Below are positions 1-11,149 of a DNA stretch of 64,000 nucleotides, in pieces. How positions within the stretch are numbered: the stretch's first letter is position 1; each line of letters starts with the position of its first letter. Both the position numbers and the translations under genes were made by a program. The notes under the pieces are model-generated. The model made no database searches, had not been told where the DNA came from, and worked only from the letters and a program-made list of their open reading frames with translations. The DNA lies in assembly GCA_034231615.1 (NCBI GenBank), contig CM067317.1, positions 51,108,282 to 51,172,281 on the forward strand, in the 5' to 3' direction. The stretch comes from Meghimatium bilineatum (lineage: Eukaryota > Mollusca > Gastropoda > Stylommatophora > Philomycidae).

Positions 1-91
1 GTATTTCTTAGTCTTATTTCAAGGTAATGATAATTGGTAAACACTGCAGCTAAACTGTATTTCGACATATGACATTGGAAAAGGGTAAGGA

Positions 92-178
92 AGTTTTGCT
101 AATCACTAGAAATACACATGATAACACAATAATCAATGTTTCAACCAAAAGGCCTTTATCAAGAACACAACATAACAC
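92..178 (+). repeat. Left arm of a fold-back (MITE-like) element, split by LINE-A1
   Basis: The stretch running from TTTTGCTAATCAC to CAACCAAAAGGCCTTTATC is the imperfect reverse complement of 4337-4402. The same arm sequence occurs in an uninterrupted copy at 49823-50106. The two arms here are separated by the LINE-A1 insertion plus a short spacer. No coding capacity is visible. The class is inferred from the inverted-repeat structure only. Confidence 0.6.
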
Positions 179-313
179 GACGGGTGAAGGCAGAAAATGT
201 TTGATTTTAATTTTTTATATGCTTTTTTATGTGTTGTCAATTTTATGCTGGGTTTGTTTCATATCTATCCTTGGTAGATTTTACTCTTCTGGTCTTTATC
301 CTTTTTTTGACTC

Positions 314-324
314 TGTTATGTTAT
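314..324. repeat. Target-site duplication, 3' side of LINE-A1
   Basis: The 11-bp string TGTTATGTTAT occurs here and again at 4281-4291, exactly bordering the LINE-A1 body. On this side it abuts the (GAA)n tail of the minus-strand element. Confidence 0.85.
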
Positions 325-3300
325 TTCTTCTTCTTCTTTCGTTCACTTGAAAAATGTCTATATCTGTAATTCTGTCTCCTTAATAAAACTCACTGTCTTT
401 TGTAGTTCATACAGTGGTCCATAGAGCTTTGATTCCAGTGTTGTTTCCTCTGGCCAATATGTCTGCCTGAGCGTTTCATGCTCAGAACACTCTTGAAGTA
501 TATGTTTGGCACTCTGTGCTGCCTGTCCACGTGTACACATGACCGTATTGCCAATCTTGAACTTTGTATACATGTGGCTGCGGAGTCGGTTGTGTCCTGT
601 TCTGAGGCGTAGAATTATAACTTGTTCTGATCTGTTCAAAATGTGATAGTCATCTTGTGTTGGTGTTTGTGGCTTTCTTATTGACTTGATCATCTGTTTT
701 TTTCCTGATGGTAGGTGATTGGTACATCTGGTTGGTCTTCGGCAGCACCTTCCTTAGCCAGTTGGTCTGCTTTTTCATTTCCTGGTATTCCACAGTGAGA
801 GGGTATCCACTGAATGGTTACCCTATACTGGTAAGACAATTCATTAAGTAGTTTTTGCAAGTGTTTTAGTTTTCCAGACTGGAGAGCTTGAAGCACTGAC
901 CTTGCATCTGTCAGGAATACCACAGGCTGTTGGCCAGAGTTGGAGTTCAGCAGTTTTTCAGTTGCCACACTAATTGCCTGGATTTCTGCATCATAATTAT
1001 TGCAGAATTTCCCTGTCGGTGTTCTGATTGTATCTCTAGGCTTGTGTGGATATTCTATATATACACCTGCACTTCCATTCCTCACTGCATTCTGTGCTGA
1101 CCCATCTGTGTATACTCTGACCCACATATCTTGTGGATATTCCTCATCCAGGAAACTGAGGGCGACTGTCCTTCGCTGCACACTGTTCTGTTCATCCTCG
1201 CTTAGTATTCCTTTCACATGGGTCTGAATGTATATTGGCATTCCATGCCTTTCACTCCAAGGGGTTTGTTCTGGTACAGACCTTAAAGGCTGTCAACTTC
1301 AGGCATGTCTGTAAGTTGTCTACGGATTCGTTTAGCTTGGTGGATAAAGCTGCTTCATTTCAGTCGCCACATTGCTAGATTTTGGAATCTTTCCTTCATT
1401 GGATGACTTGGCATACACTGAAACTTTTCTGCTTGAATTAGTACTTTTGTGTCTCTGCGTTCGCCAAGTGTTTGAATTCTTCCCATTTTCTGCATCTCTA
1501 CTATGGGTGTTGATTTCATTGCTCCCAACATTATCCGAAGTGCCTGATTTTGCACTTTATCTAGATCTTGTAATGTGGTGTTTGATGCAGGACACCACGC
1601 AGCTGAACCATATTCCAGATGTGGTCTTATGCCTTGCTGGTAAACTTTGCGGAGTATATTCCCACTGGCTCCCCATGTGGTTCCACTTAGTTTTCTCAGG
1701 ATAGCGAACTTCCTCCTGGCTTTTGTTGTTGCTTTGTTTATGTGTTGTTTCCATGTCATCTTATTATCAACAGTAACTACGAGGTATGTGGGTTGTTTAT
1801 CTTCTTTCAAGAGCTCTCCATCTATCTTGATTTGACGGGCTTTTTGTTTTGATGAGAGGGTAAAGAGTGTAGTTCTGCACTTATCTGTGTTAATGCTGAC
1901 ACACCATCTATTTGCCCATAAGGTTAGGGCATCGATGGCTCTTTGTATTTGTTTTTTAGTGGCCACTGACACATGTTCTTCCGTGCACCAAATCACCAGG
2001 TCGTCAGCATACATTGCCACTTTGATCCTGTGTGGTAGTTCAGCAACTAGGTTATTGATGTAAACCAAGAAACGGGTGGGTGACAGGACTCCTCCCTGGG
2101 GGACTCCATGACACAGTAGGACTTTCTTGCTCTTGCGGCCATCTAATTGTACCCTGGCTCTTCTATTATGCAGGTATGCTTTTACCCATTTGTACATTCT
2201 TGAGCTAACCCTGCAATTTCGCGATTTCTTAAACAGCCCTTCTTTCCAGACCTTATCAAATGCTTTCCTGAGGTCTATCCATGCTGCTAGTACCAGTTTC
2301 GTATCTTGGAAGGCATCCTCAATCTCCTGGGAGAGGTAGGTTGCCTGGTCTTCAGTAGAGTAGCACTGTCTGAAGCCTGATTGCTGTGATACCAGAAGGT
2401 TTTCGCTTTCAAGGTACCACTGCATCCTAAGATTGAATGCGTTCCATTGTTTTGCATAGACAGCTTGTGAGGCTGATGGGCCTGTAATTGGAGACTGTGT
2501 TGCCATCTTTTCCTGATTTGAGGAGTGGTATCATTATTGCTTCTCTCCACGCTTGTGGTACATTACCTGTGGACCAGCTTGTGTTAAAGATCTGCAGCAG
2601 CTTTGCTCTTGCTGCAGTTCCCAGGTTTTTAATCATTTCATTGGACACTCCATCAGCTCCAGGGGACTTTTTCATTTTCAATTTGGATATTGCATGCTCC
2701 AGTTCTCTCATTGTGATTGGTGACTCCATGACTTCAGGTTTCGCTTGTCCAATGTTTTGCTGGTTCTCTCTAACCTGTTGTTTGTCTGGGCTAACTTTGA
2801 CGTTATTGTCTTCTGCAAAGGAATCTGCAAAGTAATCAGCTGCATGTTTACCTGTTAAAATGTTCCTATCTTTATAAAGAGTGATCCTGGTATTTCTCCC
2901 TGTACCTTCGTCATTTAGTCATTTTACAAGTTTCCATAATTTCTTAGTATTTCTTTCTAGGTTCAGCGACTCTGTTTTTTCTTTCCAGCTGCTCCATCTG
3001 GCTTGTAACTTGGCTCTTTGAAATTTAGCCTTTGTTTGCTGATATTTGTTGTGATGTTCTTGGCTAGGTCTGTTCTCAGCCTGCTGTTTAGATGTTTCCA
3101 TCTCATTTTGCAGCTTTTCCAGTTTATCATTCCAGTAGGGTTTGTAGTTTTTGCGTGCCCCCTGGGTATGGTTTTACTAGCAGCATGTAGTATACATCTA
3201 TTAAATTCACTCACTGCTTTATTGATGTCTTTGTCCAAGTTCATGTCCTTAGCTAGAACACTGGTTAAACCAGAAATACTGGTCTGTGATCACTACCCCC

Positions 3301-4280
3301 AAGCTGCTGTTCAATGACACGTGTGATGTTCCATTCCAGGCCTGGTGAGTGGAATGCCAGGTCTGGTGTAGAGGTGGTGTGCCATGCTCTCAAGTAGAAG
3401 GTTGGTGAGTCTGCTGGCTGATTAATAAGGATGAGATTATTTTCAACTTGCCAGCTCTCAAGTTCCTCACCTCTCTTGTCGATGTGATCGTAGCCCCAGC
3501 TCTGAGAGTGGCTGTTGAAGTCACCACACACCATAAGTCTCTCTTTTTCTGGAATTGTGTCTTGTGCCAATGGTCTATCATTTGGGAAGTAGTAGTTCAG
3601 GAGATGGAATTTTGCACTGTCGGATTTTTAGGTGAAGCATCTGGTATTCTGCCCCCTCCATATATTCTTCCAGCTGACATGCGTCAATATTGTTTTTAAC
3701 AAGTGTCAGAATTCCTCCCTTTCGCCCGTCCTTTTGGCCAGACTGGTAGCCTCTGATCTTGAAGGCTATGTCGCTGCTGAGGTGTGTTTCTTGAATACAG
3801 CATATACTAATTTGTTCTTCACTTAGGATATTCTCAAGTTCCAATTTTTTGCTGTATCCATCTCTTTTACTGTTCACACCCTCAGCATTTCAGTGCATTA
3901 TTTTTATTGGTCGTTTGTTTGTTTGGCCAGTAGCTCTATTCCCTTGCCTCCTGGCTCTTCTGGGCAATTGAGAAGAACTTCCAGTAACTGAGGTTGGGCC
4001 CTTTCGAGGTATAGGGCCCGGCACCGGCCCTTCCTGAATGTCCGCCACAGGGGAGGCACCATAGCTATTTATAAATACAGACATGTTTCCATTGTGTTTT
4101 GTGCGTGGCATCCTGATTATCTGTGCGCCTTTTGGCTGGTTGCCTCCGTCTTCAGCACTCTGCTTACTTGGGCAGGACTATGGTCCTGCTCAAGTGGGAC
4201 TGCCCGACCAGTCTTAGTTTCCAGCCCCTGATGGCTGAACTAAGCCCCATCACGACTGCATGGTGCTGGCCTCGATGGGG
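325..4280 (-). mobile_element. LINE-A1: near full-length non-LTR retrotransposon (APE-RT-RNase H)
   Basis: This minus-strand element of about 3.96 kb is bounded by a perfect 11-bp target-site duplication. Its 5' end (at 4280) reads CCCCATCGAGGCCAGC, the same start as LINE-A2 at about 14668. Its 3' end is a short (GAA)n tail directly after the stop region. Coding order on the minus strand is a short basic/proline-rich leader, AP-like endonuclease, reverse transcriptase, then RNase H. That architecture is known from RNase H-bearing members of the I/Jockey/Ingi group. It lies in an intron of FANCD2, antisense to the gene. I see no separate gag-like ORF1; only about 170 bp of 5' leader precedes the coding region. 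Confidence 0.9.
358..4111 (-). pseudogene. LINE-A1 polyprotein (endonuclease / reverse transcriptase / RNase H), broken
   Basis: Reading from 4111 leftward, the protein would start at MPRTKHNGNM, a leader also seen in the LINE-A3 copy at 35298. Endonuclease blocks follow at 3877-3265 (CIQETHLSSD, VCGDFNSHSQSWGYD, GGSDHRPV). The RT block is at 2729-1355: KSPGADGVSNEM, motif A AAWIDLRKAFDKVW, motif B GVPQGGVLSPT, motif C MYADDLVIW. RNase H is at 1241-690: YTDGSAQNAV, DAEIQAI, LTDARSVLQAL, PSHCGIPGNEKADQLA. A cysteine-containing C-terminal segment runs to 358 (CTRGQAAQSAKHILQEC). The frame is broken at several points, near 3580, 3250, 2950-2730, 2500, 1300 and 690, so it cannot be translated as one protein. 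All catalytic motifs are still readable, which suggests a moderately young copy. Confidence 0.85.
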
Positions 4281-4291
4281 TGTTATGTTAT
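4281..4291. repeat. Target-site duplication, 5' side of LINE-A1
   Basis: Second copy of TGTTATGTTAT, immediately right of the element 5' end. It is identical to 314-324. Confidence 0.85.
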
Positions 4292-4336
4292 GATAGTGGC
4301 CAGTGCTGTTCTACACTCTTATGTTGAAGTTCTTAT

Positions 4337-4402
4337 TGTGTGTTCTTGAAAAAGGCCTTTTGGTTGAAGTATACATCTTTGTGTTTCCAATGATTAGCTG
4401 AA
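4337..4402 (-). repeat. Right arm of the fold-back element split by LINE-A1
   Basis: The reverse complement contains TTCAACCAAAAGGCC and CTAATCATTGGAAAC, pairing with the left arm at 92-178. It ends about 100 bp before FANCD2 exon 4503-5425. Confidence 0.6.
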
Positions 4403-4502
4403 TTTTTAAATCTTTTACCAAGTTGTACCTTTAGGATAATGAAGAGATTTGATTAAGTTTATCAATATCATGAAAATATTCATATATTTATCTTTCTTTC
4501 AG

Positions 4503-5425
4503 GTTATGTTGAGACTGAAACACATAACAGAACTGACAAATACACTCAAGAAATGTCTAGCTGTTCATAGAAGTTTTCAACCACCTGTTGCTGTATTTGA
4601 TTCAGATGCAGTCCCAATATCAACCATTGCAATAGCAGGGCCATCAACATCAGGAAAAGAGGTGAAAAAAAGAGGAAAGAAACTTGGAGGAGGAAAGAAA
4701 AAGAAAGACAAGGAGAATTCATTAGAGGGGGAAGAAGGCTGTTCAACTGTAATAAATGACAGTAGTATTCAAACACAAGTATCTGAAACTTCTCCAGAAA
4801 TGGTATCAAAGAGGGATAAAACTGTAGTGGATTTGTCCAACTATAGACAGTATTTCCGTGAACTAGACATCAAAGTGTTTGTAATTCTCAAATCCGAGTT
4901 TATCACAACTTCAGCTTTAGATTCGCTAGGCAGTGAAATTGCAAAGGAAGAATTAAAGATTGAGTTACCAGACCTTTATTTCTTGTTAGAAGATTTGTCT
5001 GTTAAACTTAACCATTCACTTGTAACATCTGCCAGTAAGAAAAGGCCATTCAATAGAAGTAAGACAGATAAAAAAGTGGGGTTTGTCTTACTGGATCATT
5101 ACAAACCTTCACAAGTAGCTGCCAAGGGAGTTGAGCTTCTGCCCTACCTGTGTGACCACCTTGAAGCAGCATGCTGTTTCATTCAGGTTCAGATCTCAGA
5201 GAATGATGGCTTGGTGGATGGACCAGGTAGATTTTCAACAGACTCAGTGATAGTGGCATCCTGTTATCATCTCTTGATTCAATGTATTCTATCACTTCTG
5301 TCCTGGAATGGATTTAATAGCGATGAGAATAAACCTCTGTTCAAAGATGCCCTTAGAGTCATGGTGACAAGAATAAGGCCTTCTAAGGATCAGAGCTCCT
5401 TTGTTTCACAAGTAGATTCTCTAGT
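4503..5425 (+). CDS. FANCD2: FANCD2 exon (first in window): Fanconi anaemia group D2 protein, central part
   Basis: FANCD2 is the nuclear clamp protein that, as a monoubiquitinated heterodimer with FANCI, marks interstrand crosslinks for repair. This 923-bp exon follows the acceptor TTTCTTTCAG at 4493-4502, starts in phase 0 (GTT ATG TTG AGA) and ends at CTA GT before the donor GTAAGT at 5426 (phase 2). It encodes KCLAVHRSFQPP, then a basic low-complexity linker (KKRGKKLGGGKKKKDKEN, near residues 50-70 of the segment), then the conserved blocks YRQYFRELDIKVF, LPDLYFLLEDLSVKL, VDGPGRF and SSCYH-like VASCYHLLIQC. The codons before 4503 (4449-4502) are open but are the intron end. The ubiquitinated lysine and the N-terminal half lie upstream of the window. 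The exon is much larger than typical vertebrate FANCD2 exons, which implies intron loss here relative to vertebrates. Confidence 0.93.
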
Positions 5426-5497
5426 GTAAGTGCTACAATTTTTCTATTCATTAGGCTCTAGATTGAATAAGCTAATTTAAAAATACTTTAGGGTTAG

Positions 5498-5890
5498 TCA
5501 GTTAAAGTAATTCTTTTTTCTAGTAAAGGGCTTCCCATAAATTATAGCAACGATAGGAGGGTCTGAAAAAGTATGACACTTGTTGGTAATAGTAAGGTGG
5601 GGGTTATACCAATTACTTGGGGGTTGGGGGGGGGTAGCGACAGATATCAGTGCGTCTACAAGGTGTGGATAGTGGAACGACCTGCAGATGTGGAGAGTGA
5701 GCTGCAATTTGAGACAGATAAGGCGACACCACCCATCAGGATCGGGTGCGATATCAGGCATCCTGAAATACCCCATAAATCTCATGACTGGCAGCATCAA
5801 GCGAGTATGAGTCACAATAAGCTCAAGCCACCAGCTGAGGTCATAGATCCCAGCCTTGACACGTCCCTAGGGTGGGGGACCTTTAGATAG
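5498..5890 (-). repeat. Interspersed repeat X, copy 1
   Basis: On the minus strand this GC-richer block contains CTCATACTCGCTTGATGCTGCC and a following segment about GGTATTTCAG. It matches, with drift, the + strand at 63590-63890, and both copies carry a long G- or C-run (5626-5635 here). No meaningful protein is visible. It may be a leader of a LINE or an independent element. Confidence 0.5.
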
Positions 5891-5952
5891 GGGAACATAG
5901 GAAATAATGGAACTTGTTTCCAATTAGTGCCTACCAGTGTTTACAATGATTC

Positions 5953-6060
5953 TTGATTAGGAACAAGCGTCACAGCACTGGGGGCATTACCATATATATA
6001 CTTTGCTTGCTGTTCCATCAGTCATCTAAAAGTGTACAAGCTGTGTCCCAGTCAGTTGCT
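5953..6060 (+). repeat. Direct repeat, unit 1 (partner 6512-6615)
   Basis: About 100 bp starting TTGATTAGGAACAAGCGT recurs 560 bp downstream with about ten differences. The unit overlaps the minus-strand RNase H remnant, so the duplication probably arose inside that LINE copy. Confidence 0.7.
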
Positions 6061-6204
6061 GATTACACATTCTTCTGATCTTTCTGGAGAGGGAGCACTT
6101 TCTCCCATCGCCTCTAGTCACTCCATTTATACCATTCTCTGAATATGTACATTGTCTCGTTCGACGTCCTCCTCGTCTTCTCGTAGGGTGTCCATGATTG
6201 CTCT

Positions 6205-6765
6205 AATCAATTCAATCCTGTCTTCTTATCTTGGTGCCTTTCACCAAGGCTTTACAAGCCAAAACATCTGCTCTTTCGTTTCCCTTGACCCCAGCATGAC
6301 CTGGACAGTAGATCCATGTAATGCTATACGTGTTGTTGAGAAGAATGACCCATTCAGTTCTGATCATACACTTTTCTATTTTGTGTAGCATGCTTTGAGA
6401 GTCTGATAGAATCACTGAGTCTGTTGGTGGTTTCGTCGCCAGTCAAGAGAGAGCTGCTGGCACCGCTTCTGTTTCCATTCTCATACTTGATGTTGTAGTG
6501 ATGTTGTTGTCTTGATTAGGAACAAGCGTTACAGCACTGGGGGCATTGCCATATATGCTTTGCTTGCCGTTCCATCAGCCATCTAAAAGTGTATAAGCTC
6601 AGTGTCCCACTCAGCTGACTTCTCAGCTAATTTCTTGCCATTTTGGTAGGCCACAAAATCCTAACCACACCTGTTTGTTTCTTGTGTTACTGAGCCATCT
6701 GTGTAAATTATCGTATCATGTGGCTTCAAGTGCTGCAATATGAGTTCTTGTATCATTCCCTCTGT
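6205..6765 (-). pseudogene. RNase H domain remnant of a second LINE lineage
   Basis: Read leftward from 6765, the pieces are IIYTDGSVTQETN (first Asp), YQNGKKLAEKSAEWDTE, then SSMRMETEAVPAAL (Glu), SDSQSMLHKIEK (second Asp) and WIYCPGHAGVKGNERADVLA (His/Asp block). That is the full order of RNase H1 catalytic motifs. The copy is broken by frameshifts and by the insertion/duplication at 6512-6615. The wording of the motifs (YCPGHAGVKGNERAD) differs from LINE-A (PSHCGIPGNEKAD), so it belongs to another family. The same family recurs at 51190-51600. No RT is seen with it. Confidence 0.75.
6512..6615 (+). repeat. Direct repeat, unit 2 (partner 5953-6060)
   Basis: Starts TTGATTAGGAACAAGCGT, as in unit 1. 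It sits between the first-Asp and Glu motifs of the RNase H remnant. Confidence 0.7.
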
Positions 6766-6769
6766 TTAC

Positions 6770-7485
6770 AGTGGTAATAGTTTTTAAATAATTGTCCAAT
6801 TGTAATTTTTAAGTTCTTTAAGTCGTCATAGACGAATGCAATTGTTTGGTACTATAGGACATCACATCGCTTTCGCATCACATCAATTTCTTTCATATCA
6901 ATGTTAGACTTGCCTACAACTGAAAAAGATGTAATACACTTACTGCAATTTCAAGATCTTCCTGTAGAGAAGATGTGCGCACAGGGACATTCTATAACAT
7001 TGATCTACTACACTAATGGAAGGATTGGCGATCTGCCATTTTATGAACATAATCAGGGGAAATAATCATAGAAAATATGAACAGTTGTTTTTGTCTTCCC
7101 TTTAGTATTTAGGATGGGGATGCTAGGATTAGAATCAGTTCTAAACATTTTCTCCTCTTCCCCTCCCCAATTCTAGGACTATCCCACCTACTCTGGTGCG
7201 ACATGGCATCGTTGCACAATTGAACCTCCTCTAACATTAGCCATTTTAACAAGACCTGCAAATGATGTAATGTAATTTACCATGCGAAAACTATGCACAC
7301 ATTTGCTCAGTTGCAATGAACTTGTGCTTTATATCTATGTTCGTGCACATTCCACTTCTAAATGAAATATCAGGTAGTCACTAATTGAAAACAAGAACTG
7401 AAATAACTACTAAGAAAACACGAATGGAGGAGTAGTCTGCAAAAATCTCCTAGACCCCAGCCAGTCTCATTCCCTAAGAGAAAAA
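6770..7485. other. Intronic stretch with no recognised feature
   Basis: AT-rich FANCD2 intron sequence. No coding motif, tandem repeat or terminal repeat was recognised on either strand. Confidence 0.5.
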
Positions 7486-7489
7486 GAGA

Positions 7490-9930
7490 AATGGCAACTC
7501 TTTAAACCAACTACTCTGGGCAGATGGTACTCAAGAGTTCAGAAAGATAGGGCTGAAGGAGTGGACAGCTCTACACAAAGCCTGGGCAGATGGTGCTCAG
7601 GAGGGCAGATCGTCTAAGGAGAGTAAACCTGCAAAAAATTGCTGGTGGAAATCGGATGCACTTGGCTAACATATCTCACCTATCTGTTCATGTAGAATGG
7701 CACAACAGACTCTAGATATGGTGCTCTACCTGAGGAATCCATGCCTTGAATTACTGCCTATTCGTCCTTCCATATCTTGAAGGGGCCCACCCCAAGCTAC
7801 TGGTGGTCACCCTCGTCCATTTTGGAAACCAGGAAATGGGAACAGCGGGAAAATACTACTGGTAAAACTAAATGACAGTCAAGAGAACTGAATATACTAC
7901 ATTAGAATACAGAAGGAATTTTCCACAAAAAGCAGGCCCTAACAGTAAGTCTAGACAATGACAGTATAGTGCGTACAAGAAACTCATCTTAACCCACGAA
8001 CCCACATCACATATTCTCTATCAGATGCTACCAAACATTCAGAGAGGACAGAGAAGGACATAAGGGAGGGGTAATTACTCTGATATGCAAAAACATATTA
8101 GCAAAGCAGTTAGAAATAAACACAATAGGAGAATCAAAGATTATAGAAACAGATGCATACATAGATAACCAATTCATTATAATCTTTAACATATACAGCC
8201 CAATAGGTAGTGCCCTTAATTTAGAAGCAATGGATATTACAGACACAGAATGCACAGTAACTTGAACAGCCACTCAGAAAGATGGGGTTTCCAGCAAACT
8301 GATACAAGAGGAGAAGTAGAAGGATGGGAAATTGATAATAACTTATTCCTCGTAAATGTACAGGAATATCCCCCAACTTTCTACTGAAGGAGGTGGAGAA
8401 AATCATCAACTCCTGATCTGGCATTTGTCACTGAAGGTCTTACAAATTAGAGAGAACCATGATGAACCACCTATGGGTTAGTGATCACAATCCAATCAAA
8501 CTCAAATAAATCTTAACTATACAGGACTATCTTAACTATAGAGCAAATACCTCTTCCTCGCTGGAACTATAAAAGAACAGATTGGGCAAAATTTGCAAGG
8601 TTCACAGACACATAAAGTGAGCAAATATTAATAGGCCATCAAAAGAAAATAAAGAACATGCCAGAGAAGCTAACTGAGGCAATTCTTAGATCAGCAAAAG
8701 AGTTGCAAGGAAAAACTACACACTGTATTGGTCCAAAGAAGTACAAAAGTTTGAAGAAGACCTGAATGTGGCCAGAGAGTTAACAGAAACAGAGCAAAGT
8801 ACAGAAAGCAATATATATCTCATGGCATCCTCTGCTAGATATAAAAAAGAGGTAGAAACATATGCAAGGCAGAGCTGGATAGAAAAAACTGACAATCTTA
8901 ACATGAACAAAGATTTTTTTAAACTCTGGAAACTTGCCAATACGTTGAGTGATGAAAACAGCAGCCAACCATCAATAACACTTTAATACAATTTTTAAAA
9001 TATGCACAGGACAATCACCAGAAAATATTTTCATAAAAAATTATGCAGCTGTGAGCCAGATAAATATACATTTTAAAATAAGTTAAGAATAAAGTCCAAG
9101 GACTAAAGGATATGCTCATAGTTATGAAGAGCAAATGCTAACTAAATTTATAGAAACAGCTTTAAGAAGCACCTCAGAGCTTCAAACTCCAATTCTTGAA
9201 ATGGTTATACACAGGTAGAGTTAGGCCAGTACTAGAGTATGGGATCACAGCCTGGGCCATCACAATTCAACAAAATAAACAAAATCCAGAATCAAGTTAC
9301 ATGTATTATCACTACATCTATGAAATCTACACCCATAGTTACATTAGAAACTATAACTGGAAGATAGATGAGATAATTAAAGTACAACAAGTAGAAAATT
9401 CAAGAGACTCCTGAACCATCATATTCACTAAAGAATTAATGGTTATGGTAGAAGTAGACTGGAGAGGAGTAACTTCTCAGCAAATGCAAAGAAATTAATA
9501 CAGAAGGCTCCCACTCTAGGGCAAGCAAAACCAAGTCCCATACAACCAGTCAGTACCATTCCCCATTGGGCATGCAGATTTCCAGAATTAAAAGAAGGTA
9601 TTGAAAAGAAAGGAACTCAGACTTGAAAAAAAAGTGTATTGTAGAACATTACATAGCAGATAATTACCCAGAGAATGCCTGGACTCAGGCCTATACAGAT
9701 GGCTCGGCCACAAACGCAACTGAGAATGGAGGAGAGTGGCCCTCAGACTATAAAATGGGGAAGATGTTACACTTGCGATGGCCACAGGCAAGTTCTCAAC
9801 CAATTTTAAGGTAGAAATTGAAGCTCTAAGAAAGCAGCAGAAATGGTCTTACAACATAAAGAACACACACACAGGAATGGTGTGTTACTAACAGATGCAC
9901 TTTCTGTCATAATAGCAGCGAGTCAGAAAT
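7490..9930 (+). mobile_element. Old, heavily decayed LINE-A relative
   Basis: A + strand element with the LINE-A order, but shredded. A leader-like segment with a cognate of the GGGCCCACCCC leader block lies near 7780. Endonuclease pieces are at 8020-8460 (KGGVITLICKN, EEVEGWEIDNNLFLVN, a SSTPDLAF-like block). The PRWNYKRTDWAKF spacer is near 8550, the charged linker TDNLNMNKDFFKLWKLANTL near 8890, an RT C-terminal fragment VRPVLEYGITAWA at 9212, and the RNase H start AWTQAYTDGSATNAT at 9680. The RT core is missing: only about 230 bp separate the linker from the RT tail. The multiple stops and deletions suggest a much older insertion than LINE-A1 or A2. Confidence 0.75.
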
Positions 9931-9997
9931 GATGGGAGATGTGAAACAGAAGTTAAAAGGAGAATAGGAATAGCTAAAAGTAGTTTCATTTAGTTAA

Positions 9998-10212
9998 ATG
10001 TTTTTTCCTTTCGTGCTGCAGGTGGCACATAGGGCTGAGGTATTGATTCTCCATGTGTTGTGGTCCGCTGCCTGCAGTTTTTGTTCTTGTATGGTCTTGC
10101 AGCCAATTATTATAAATATGGTGTTTTTTATGGTTGCTTTAGGTGTTACTCATTTTCTTTTACCCTCAGGTAAAAGAAAGGGTTTATTGTTTTCATCTAG
10201 TCTTAAAATGTG
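9998..10212 (-). mobile_element. 3' tail of a non-LTR retrotransposon, minus strand
   Basis: The reverse complement reads AADHNTWRINTSALCATCST, preceded by a decayed KRKWVTPKATIKN-type stretch. This resembles the D-x-x-x-WR-x-x-x-x-ALC ending common to endonuclease/RT proteins without RNase H. No RT core is present. Confidence 0.45.
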
Positions 10213-10394
10213 ACCCAAGTATTTTCATCTGCATTTTCGTATGATGTTTGACACATATTCTTGGTGTGTTTTGTTTCTTAAATCGCATGACGAAATCGGT
10301 TCATCAGTTTCCGGAGACATTTCAATGACATTAGGAAAATAGTGACATGTAAACAAATTACACACAAGCTAAAAATGAGAACTATAAAATGCTA

Positions 10395-10790
10395 AATCTA
10401 TTTTATATTAATGTATGACTTAAAAACATGAACAAACTAGAAGACAAATTGATGCCTTTGATATGTGGATATGTAGAAGAATAGGGAGAACTTTGTGAAA
10501 AGAGAAGAAAATGAACAAAGACGTTCTAACAACACTTCATGTAAAAAAGGACTTTTAAAAGAAATAAATAAAGTATTTTGGACATATTAAAAAAGACATG
10601 ACACATTGTTAAAGACCTTACTTGAGGTAAAGTCGAGGGGAGGCGAGCTAGAGGTAGGCACAGACGTAAGTGGGAGAGAAACATCATGAGATGAACAGGT
10701 TTGGCAGAATGCACCACCAAGAAAAAGATTGGAGGTCCGTTGCAGCCCACCTTTGTTTGCTGAGATGGCACTTAATAATGATGATTGGTA
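10395..10790 (+). mobile_element. 3' end of an RTE/CR1-like LINE (group E)
   Basis: The + strand contains RRQIDAFDMWICRRIGRTL, IKYFGHIKKD and KDWRSVAAHL, followed by ATGATGAT-rich sequence. These are the last blocks of an RT C-terminal region. The element ends 140 bp before FANCD2 exon 10931-11058. Confidence 0.65.
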
Positions 10791-10930
10791 TAGTTTAACT
10801 GCAATCTCACCTGTTACAAGTATACTGTTTGTTTATTGGTATATTTTAACTGCCGTCTCACCTGTTAGTTGTATATTGCTTGCTTATTGGTTTATCTGCA
10901 GTCTCATCTGTTGCCTGCATATTGTTGCAG

Positions 10931-11058
10931 ATGCTCATTCCAGTACTTTGGAAATCTTGTGGCAACAGTATCAAATCTGGATACAGCTGTTACTTTGCTG
11001 AAACTTCTGATGGTATTTGCTGAGAAATGTCAAGACATCAGACTAAATACAAAATTGG
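10931..11058 (+). CDS. FANCD2: FANCD2 exon (second in window)
   Basis: The acceptor ATTGTTGCAG ends at 10930. The exon opens with A, completing the split codon GT|A from 5425, and reads CSFQYFGNLVATVSNLDTAV then TLLKLLMVFAEKCQDIRLNT. It ends KL plus one base before the donor GTAATA at 11059 (phase 1). The block LLKLLMV corresponds to the conserved LIRLLMV helix I recall in vertebrate FANCD2. The phases at both borders match the neighbouring exons, which supports the choice of acceptor over the AG 12 bp downstream. Confidence 0.9.
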
Positions 11059-11149
11059 GTAATAAAATAGATTATCACAAATGTAAAATTCTTCTCTGCC
11101 TTGAGTAGAAGCATTCTACTTTTTGGCATTCTCCAGACCTTGATGGAAG

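Noticed and set aside
4449-4502. Start codon for the exon frame at 4449
   Set aside because: This stretch ends in TTTCTTTCAG and lacks homology; it is the end of an intron, and FANCD2 continues upstream of the window.
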